From an uncultured Candidatus Saccharibacteria bacterium (GTDB lineage: Bacteria > Patescibacteriota > Saccharimonadia > CAILAD01 > GCA-016700035), in assembly GCA_937996675.1 (NCBI GenBank), contig CALKUN010000103.1, forward strand, positions 1 through 10,180: a stretch of 10,180 bases of DNA, in the 5' to 3' direction. This document shows, piece by piece, positions 5,087 through 10,180 of this stretch (position 1 is its first letter; each line of letters begins with the position of its first letter). The translations under genes and the position numbers were made by a program. The notes under the pieces were generated by a model. The model saw only the letters and a list, made by a program, of their open reading frames with translations, was not told where the DNA came from and ran no database searches.

Positions 5087-7153
5087 CTACTTTACTTTTT
5101 CGGCCACGCACCAGAGTAGGCAACGAACACGTGTCTTGACTGCTGCTGGTGTGCCCAGCTTTGCATCCCCGAGTACTGGCACTACGGAGAACCAATACGT
5201 CTCATCGCTTATCGGGGGTAAGGCTAGTTGTGAGAACCCTCCAAACGTAGCCTCGCGAGATAGCGAATCAACCACAGCTAGCTGCTGCTCGAGCTTGTGC
5301 TTGCTGTTGTCACGTCCATATATACGAAACTTCTCAGCTCCGCCCGGCGCCTGCCAGCGCAGGGTCATTACCCAGCCGCCCTTGAGGAGATCAAGGCTTG
5401 TCTGGGCGGTCACATTAGCAGCCGAACCAGCCGCCAGTGTAGCCGGATCTACAGCAGCATTTGATACAAACCCATCTTGCGTAAAGACATTTGCACAGCT
5501 ATCTACGGCCGACTTATCAGATTTTGATTGTGCTATATAGTCACGCACTATCTTTGGGTCATACCCAAACTGGCGTATTTGATCATCGGATACTTGTGAA
5601 AAATCGATCTGGCTCAACGGCACACCTATCTTGCGCTCGATGGCGGCCAGGTCTACGCCTGCCCCAGCACTAGACCCGCTACACAGACTCCTACTCGCCG
5701 CCGCATTCGATGACCCGCCGCTCGCCAAGCCGAGCTTGTACTGCGCAACATTTTTTCTCACCATAGCTGGATCGTAGCCGTAGGCACGGATCTGAGTATC
5801 GCTGACCAGATCAAAGTTGGTGTCCTTGATGGACATACCGAGTAAACGCTCTAGCTCATCAATCGAGATTCCTGTTGGGGAGATTGAGCCAGAGTTGAGA
5901 CCAACACCGCCACCGCCCGGCACCGTGAGATCAACTGTGATCGGTGGGGTATCTTCTAATTTGCTGTCGTCATTCAGATTGGCTAATACCCACTCCGAAC
6001 CCGGGATCGCTATACGGGCACCGGTCGGCATAGCACCGTCAGTATCTACAGGAAATACAAACCGCTGACCGACGCCCGAGGCACCTGCAACTACCCCGTC
6101 AAAGAATAATCTGTCGCCAGCAAAGTTGAAGCGGACCTGGTCGCCCGGCTGTTGTAGCGGAAAGGATGGATCTTGGCTGACTGATTGAAAGCTATTTGTC
6201 GTAAGGTTGTATGAATACATTCGATTTGGATTGGCAGCACAGTTAATACCGGTCGCACATGCAGTCTGTATAAAGATGAATTCGTTGCCCTTGGTAGGCT
6301 CGATGCTCACTGCCTCACTCTGAATGGCTGTAAAACTCGTACCGGTCGCAGTGATCTTGGCTAGTCCCCACTGAGTGCCTTGCTTTCCAGCCGCATACCA
6401 TGTGTCCCCTACAGCAATCAGTCTATTGTTATCTTGGGCTTGTGGCGTCAGAGGAAACGCGAGATTTGACTGCACGATAGCTGTACGCCCACCATTTGGT
6501 GAGAAGCGTTCCACCGAGCCACTCGAGAGAATAGCAATCATATCGCCAGACTTACTGTCTGCTCCACTCCGGCTAATCGGCGTCGACAATAGGTGCGTCT
6601 TTACGACAGTGCCAGTCTGAACATTTACGACGCTCATCTCCATGCCATCAGCTCGAATGGCATAAATAGTATCAGCTTGCTGGCTTGCGACTACATGCGC
6701 ATCAGCTGGCCCGGGTAGAAAGCCCTTGATAGCAACACTCTTCAGATCCATAACAATCATCGCTTGCGCTTGTGTCAATGTTCCGCCGGCGCACGGCTTG
6801 AGATTCACGTAGAGCACATTATGCGGCTGATCGACCGTCATGTCGCCGATGTAGGCCTTGGGCCGACTAACAGAGCAGCCGGACAAGGCTGGCACATTCA
6901 GCGCAACTGCCCCCAACGATACACCTGTCTTCGAATCAATCGCTTGGATACCATTCATGAATCCACCGTCCAAGTCCGTGACGGACAAGATCGTATCAGG
7001 ATAGCTGGATGCACGACTACTAAAAACAGCGACAGCTCCGAGCACCACTAAGAGGCAAGCTACACTGGCAGTGGCAGTGCCCCGCCAACGTGGGCCACGT
7101 GACAAGTTGGCTCGCAGTACTGTAGCTTTTGCCACTCCGGGCATTCGCACCAT
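5087..7153 (-). CDS. Membrane-anchored extracellular protein with twin unknown modules and FnIII-like C terminus
   Basis: The 688-residue protein has a basic N terminus (1-26) and one hydrophobic helix at about 28-45 (TASVACLLVVLGAVAVFSS) with no lipobox or clear cleavage site, so it is probably anchored with the rest outside. Residues 55-400 are rich in short beta-like segments of the kind IYAIRADGMEMSVVNVQTG and IAVGDTWYAAG. They resemble a beta-propeller, though I cannot count blades with confidence. Two related modules follow (431-473 and 501-544), identical at 19 of 39 aligned positions without gaps and both containing VSD-x-QIR-x-(Y/F)-GYDP, joined by a serine- and glycine-rich linker. 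Residues about 580-678 look like a fibronectin type III domain (LRWQAPGGAEKFRIYGRD, then YWFSVVPVLGD). The start ATG at 7153 is one base after the stop of the upstream membrane protein, so the two genes are coupled. Function is unknown. Surface attachment, sensing or cell-wall contact are reasonable guesses. Confidence 0.85.
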   Translation of the reverse strand: MVRMPGVAKATVLRANLSRGPRWRGTATASVACLLVVLGAVAVFSSRASSYPDTILSVTDLDGGFMNGIQAIDSKTGVSLGAVALNVPALSGCSVSRPKAYIGDMTVDQPHNVLYVNLKPCAGGTLTQAQAMIVMDLKSVAIKGFLPGPADAHVVASQQADTIYAIRADGMEMSVVNVQTGTVVKTHLLSTPISRSGADSKSGDMIAILSSGSVERFSPNGGRTAIVQSNLAFPLTPQAQDNNRLIAVGDTWYAAGKQGTQWGLAKITATGTSFTAIQSEAVSIEPTKGNEFIFIQTACATGINCAANPNRMYSYNLTTNSFQSVSQDPSFPLQQPGDQVRFNFAGDRLFFDGVVAGASGVGQRFVFPVDTDGAMPTGARIAIPGSEWVLANLNDDSKLEDTPPITVDLTVPGGGGVGLNSGSISPTGISIDELERLLGMSIKDTNFDLVSDTQIRAYGYDPAMVRKNVAQYKLGLASGGSSNAAASRSLCSGSSAGAGVDLAAIERKIGVPLSQIDFSQVSDDQIRQFGYDPKIVRDYIAQSKSDKSAVDSCANVFTQDGFVSNAAVDPATLAAGSAANVTAQTSLDLLKGGWVMTLRWQAPGGAEKFRIYGRDNSKHKLEQQLAVVDSLSREATFGGFSQLALPPISDETYWFSVVPVLGDAKLGTPAAVKTRVRCLLWCVAEKVK
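5522..5653 (-). repeat. Second copy of the internal GYDP module (codons 501-544)
   Basis: This stretch encodes residues 501-544 of the extracellular protein, with IERKIGVPLSQIDF followed by VSDDQIRQFGYDP and VRDYIAQSK. It aligns without gaps to the first copy at 5735-5863, with 19 of 39 residues identical from the shared ER to the final lysine. The DNA is clearly diverged, so the duplication is old and kept by protein-level selection. Confidence 0.8.
5735..5863 (-). repeat. First copy of the internal GYDP module (codons 431-473)
   Basis: This stretch encodes residues 431-473 of the extracellular protein, with LERLLGMSIKDTNF followed by VSDTQIRAYGYDP and VRKNVAQYK. It is separated from the second copy by 27 residues rich in serine, glycine and alanine that include one cysteine (C491). 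Confidence 0.8.
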
Positions 7154-7154
7154 A

Positions 7155-7526
7155 TTAGCCGGCCTGAACCAATCGTGTAATCGCCAATACGAGATAGACC
7201 GATATAAATAAAAGACTCAAACTATACAGCGCACGAGTCGCGAGCGCACGGCGACGAGAGGTTGGTTCGTCGGTCGTCTGTCTAAGTGAAAAGTTCCAGG
7301 CCACCAAAACGGTCACGAGAACACTAGCCAGACCAATCTCAACCAAGTGACGACTTGTGCTCATGCGGACTGCACAATCTACCCCCTCTATAGCCGTATT
7401 GCACAGGATAGGGGGAGTCAACCAGGTCCCGATCCAGAGCAATACTGCCCACACAGCTACGGCCATGCTCAGACGGACAATTGGTAGGGCTGACTTCGAA
7501 CGAATCACAGGAGCAAGCGACTTCAT
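7155..7526 (-). CDS. Three-helix membrane protein of unknown function
   Basis: The 123-residue protein has three hydrophobic segments at about 17-36 (VRLSMAVAVWAVLLWIGTWL), 62-80 and 99-118 (LYSLSLLFISVYLVLAITRL). The basic N terminus and the basic loop between the second and third helices (RRRALATR) put the N terminus inside and the C terminus outside. The loop between the first and second helices would be outside and has two cysteines (C42 and C51, in ILCNTAIEGVDC), which could form a disulfide. The size, loop cysteines and topology recall small redox or VKOR-like membrane proteins, but there is no CxxC motif, so I do not assign it. The start ATG at 7526 has no Shine-Dalgarno sequence and no convincing promoter in the 87-base gap after uvrA. 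Its stop is one base from the start of the extracellular protein, which suggests a joint role in the envelope. Confidence 0.75.
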   Translation of the reverse strand: MKSLAPVIRSKSALPIVRLSMAVAVWAVLLWIGTWLTPPILCNTAIEGVDCAVRMSTSRHLVEIGLASVLVTVLVAWNFSLRQTTDEPTSRRRALATRALYSLSLLFISVYLVLAITRLVQAG

Positions 7527-7613
7527 ACTGCTTACGATAGCGTATATACCCCTACCTTGTCGATATAACCATCCCCGCCCAAATACGATTCACCAATTGA
7601 GAGCGTCGGGATA

Positions 7614-10180
7614 CTACAGGAGGCGTTTGAGATATGTGCCCGTGTGACTGGCGGCAACCTTAGCGACTGCTTCGGGAGTACCTTCGGCAATAATCGTACC
7701 GCCGCCAGCTCCACCTTCAGGACCAAGATCAATTAACCAGTCGGCCGACTTGATGATGTCGAGATTATGCTCGATGATCAGGACGCTATTCCCCATCTCC
7801 ACCAGCTGATGCAGGACTTCGAGAAGCTTTTTGACGTCAGCAAAGTGCAGTCCAGTGGTTGGCTCGTCCAAAATATACATCGTTTTGCCGGTGGCACGTC
7901 GGGCTAACTCTGAGGCGAGCTTAATACGCTGGGCCTCACCACCAGACAGTGTTGTAGCAGGCTGACCAAGCTTGATGTAACCCAAGCCAACCTCAACGAG
8001 CGTGCCGAGTTTGCGCGCGATAGCCGGAATATTTGCGAAGAATCCAGCTGCTTCTTCGACTGTCATCTCAAGGACGTCAGAAATCGTCTTGTCCTTGTAT
8101 GTGATTTCCAGGGCTTCGCGGTTATAGCGCTTGCCGTTACAGGTCTCACATGTCACGTAGACATCAGGCAAGAAGTGCATTTCGATCTTGATAATACCGT
8201 CGCCCTTACAGGTCTCACAGCGTCCACCCTTGACGTTAAATGAGAATCGTCCGGCAGCGTAGCCACGAATTTTGGCCTCCGAAGTTTGTGCGAAAAGATC
8301 ACGAATATCAGTGAATGAACCGGTGTAGGTCACTGGGTTCGACCGTGGAGTACGCCCGATGGGTCGCTGATCGATATCGATGACCTTATCGAGATTTTCG
8401 ACACCTTCGATGGCTTCATGCTTTCCAGCCGGCTCTTGTGAGCGGTGATATTCCTGGCTGAGCTTACGAGCCAAGATGTCATTGATGAGGGAGCTCTTAC
8501 CCGAGCCCGACACACCAGTAACTACCGTCATGTTCCCGAGTGGGATCGATACGCTCACGTTCTTGAGGTTGTGCTCAGTCGCATTAACAATGGTGAGGGT
8601 TTTCCCATTCCCTGGTCGACGAGTCTTTGGCACCTCGATCTTGTCCTTGCCCGACAAGAATCGCCCGGTCACGGAGCGTGGGTTAGCAGCGACCTCCTTC
8701 GGAGTACCGATGGCGACAACCTCACCACCATGCTCACCGGCGGCAGGACCGATATCGATCACAAAGTCCGAAGCCAGAATGGTGTCTTCATCGTGTTCAA
8801 CCACGATCACGGTATTCCCGAGGTTGCGCAGACGCTTGAGCGTCTCAATGAGTCGATCGTTATCACGCTGATGCAACCCGATAGATGGCTCGTCGAGGAT
8901 GTACAGTACGCCCATGAGTGAGCTGCCGATCTGCGTCGCCAGTCGGATACGCTGCGCTTCACCACCGGCCAACGTGTTGGCGCTACGGTCGAGCGTAAGG
9001 TAGTTGAGACCGACGTCATTGAGGAAGGTCAATCGCTCACAGATTTCCTTGAGGATCTGGTCAGCAATTTGCTGCTCTTGGTCGTTCAGCTTGAGATTCT
9101 TAAAGTACTTGAGTGACTCTTCGACGCTCAATCCAGTCACGTCAGCAATCGACTTATTGTCGACCGTGATTGCCAGTACCTCAGGCTTGAGCCGCTTGCC
9201 GCGACATGCCGCACACGGCATGGTGTTCATATAACGCTCAATGTCACCCTTCACAAAATCACTATCACTCTCACGGTAGCGACGTTCGAGGTTTGGCAGA
9301 ATGCCTTCGAAGGTCGTGCGATACGTGCGTCCGGCTGGCCCCGGCACTTCGATGACTTCCTCGCCAGTGCCGTAATACAAAATCTCGAGCTGGGCTGGCG
9401 TCAGGTCCTTGACCGGTACGTCGAGAGAGAACTTATGCTTGTCGGCCACAGCCTTGAGGAGCTTACCGTACCAGGTCATGCGGCTGGTTGTACGGCTCCA
9501 CGGACGGATCGCACCTTCGCTCACGCTGAGGCGTGTATTCGGAATCACCAAGTCGGGGTCGACGACGAGGAGTGTACCGAGTCCGGTACAGTTCGGACAA
9601 GCACCATGTGGAGCGTTAAATGAAAAAAGGCGTGGCTCAACCTCGGCGAGCGAGAAGCCTGAGTCGGTCGTCGCATAATGCTCGGAGAAAATCTGCTCTG
9701 TCTGTTTCTCGAAGTCCTGCACGATGAGCACTCCTTCGCCGAGCTTGAGGGCCTGTTCAACCGCTTCGGACAAGCGCTGGTGGCTTTCTGGCTCCACAAC
9801 CAGACGATCAACGATGACCTCGATGGTATGTTTCTTTTGCTTCTCCAGCTCATCAACTTCATCGAGGTCCATGTCGGCGCCATCGACGCGAGCCTTAAGG
9901 TATCCAGACTTCACGAGCTCGGCAATGACGTGCTTGTGCTCACCTTTCTTATCCTTTACGACTGCCGCCATAATCACGACTCTCGTGTTGGCTGGCATAG
10001 ACTCAATCGATGACACGATCTGTGCAGCCGACTGCTTGGTGAGTACTTCACCTGTGACGGGATCGTGCGGGATACCAATGCGAGCAAAGAGCAAGCGCAG
10101 ATAATCATAAATTTCCGTAACGGTCGCCACAGTCGAACGAGGATTACGACTGGTCGACTTTTGGTCTATCGAGATGGCCG
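7614..10180 (-). CDS. uvrA: UvrA, excinuclease ABC subunit A (5' end beyond window)
   Basis: UvrA is the ATP-driven damage sensor of nucleotide excision repair and loads UvrB. The frame is open to the right edge, where it encodes the hallmark AISIDQKSTSRNPRSTVATV, so the true start lies outside; about 85 to 100 N-terminal residues, including the first Walker A, are missing. Counting from the internal GTG codon at 10130, the first ABC signature is LAGGEAQRIRLA (387-398) with ILDEPS after it. The second Walker A is GVSGSGKSS (539-547), and the second signature is LSGGEAQRIKLA (728-739) with ILDEPTTGLH. The C-terminal zinc module is intact (C638, C641, C661, C664). The first zinc module is not: only C178 and C181 remain, and the expected upstream CPxC is TTDS (154-157). 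C306 and C309 form another CxxC pair. The gene ends TAG at 7614, 87 bases before the start of the membrane protein gene. Confidence 0.98.
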   Translation of the reverse strand, partial: AISIDQKSTSRNPRSTVATVTEIYDYLRLLFARIGIPHDPVTGEVLTKQSAAQIVSSIESMPANTRVVIMAAVVKDKKGEHKHVIAELVKSGYLKARVDGADMDLDEVDELEKQKKHTIEVIVDRLVVEPESHQRLSEAVEQALKLGEGVLIVQDFEKQTEQIFSEHYATTDSGFSLAEVEPRLFSFNAPHGACPNCTGLGTLLVVDPDLVIPNTRLSVSEGAIRPWSRTTSRMTWYGKLLKAVADKHKFSLDVPVKDLTPAQLEILYYGTGEEVIEVPGPAGRTYRTTFEGILPNLERRYRESDSDFVKGDIERYMNTMPCAACRGKRLKPEVLAITVDNKSIADVTGLSVEESLKYFKNLKLNDQEQQIADQILKEICERLTFLNDVGLNYLTLDRSANTLAGGEAQRIRLATQIGSSLMGVLYILDEPSIGLHQRDNDRLIETLKRLRNLGNTVIVVEHDEDTILASDFVIDIGPAAGEHGGEVVAIGTPKEVAANPRSVTGRFLSGKDKIEVPKTRRPGNGKTLTIVNATEHNLKNVSVSIPLGNMTVVTGVSGSGKSSLINDILARKLSQEYHRSQEPAGKHEAIEGVENLDKVIDIDQRPIGRTPRSNPVTYTGSFTDIRDLFAQTSEAKIRGYAAGRFSFNVKGGRCETCKGDGIIKIEMHFLPDVYVTCETCNGKRYNREALEITYKDKTISDVLEMTVEEAAGFFANIPAIARKLGTLVEVGLGYIKLGQPATTLSGGEAQRIKLASELARRATGKTMYILDEPTTGLHFADVKKLLEVLHQLVEMGNSVLIIEHNLDIIKSADWLIDLGPEGGAGGGTIIAEGTPEAVAKVAASHTGTYLKRLL

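Noticed and set aside
8445..8921. Plus-strand frame of 158 codons inside uvrA
   Set aside because: It is antisense to a strongly conserved part of UvrA, including the first ABC half, and has no ribosome binding site.
1..10180. CRISPR array, insertion sequence or replication origin
   Set aside because: I found no regularly spaced repeats, transposase-like protein, terminal inverted repeats or DnaA-box cluster.

Overview
The window looks like a chromosomal segment of a small-genome bacterium of the Candidate Phyla Radiation, most likely a Candidatus Saccharibacteria (TM7) relative. This is an inference. It rests on a very short UvrC (485 residues), densely packed genes with 1 to 30 base gaps or overlaps, scarce Shine-Dalgarno sequences, a membrane-anchored family 5 solute-binding protein beside secG, and several proteins I cannot assign to a family. 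The standard genetic code fits: TGA ends uvrC and the plus-strand gene. Almost everything is on the minus strand, so the biological reading order runs from the right end to the left end.

Right part (10180 to 5087, minus strand): the large 3'-terminal part of uvrA, then a small three-helix membrane protein, then a 688-residue membrane-anchored extracellular protein. The last two genes are one base apart and look co-transcribed. The extracellular protein has a large beta-rich body, two copies of a roughly 40-residue module I do not recognise, and a C-terminal fibronectin-III-like domain.

Centre (about 4580 to 5080): the only plus-strand gene, an orphan of 107 codons. It has the best ribosome binding site in the window, a promoter overlapping that of uvrC, and a 17-bp perfect hairpin after its stop.

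Left-centre (4566 to 2356, minus strand): uvrC, a 47-residue very basic protein starting on the uvrC stop codon (TGATG), then a separate promoter-like site and palindrome, a four-helix YvlD-type membrane protein, and secG.

Left (2346 to 1, minus strand): a peptide-type solute-binding protein anchored by one N-terminal helix, tRNA-Leu(CAG) with encoded CCA and an intrinsic terminator, a spacer holding a second 16-bp copy of the tRNA 3' end, and the start of an unidentified gene that runs off the window.

Functionally the window mixes nucleotide excision repair (UvrA, UvrC) with envelope and secretion functions (SecG, solute-binding protein, extracellular protein). The most notable observations are: both repair proteins have lost metal-binding cysteines seen in E. 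coli (all four Fe-S ligands in UvrC, and half of the first zinc module in UvrA); the duplicated new module in the extracellular protein; the basic microprotein coupled to uvrC; the plus-strand orphan; and the tRNA 3'-end repeat, which resembles an integration scar. I see no CRISPR array, transposase, integrase or complete mobile element.
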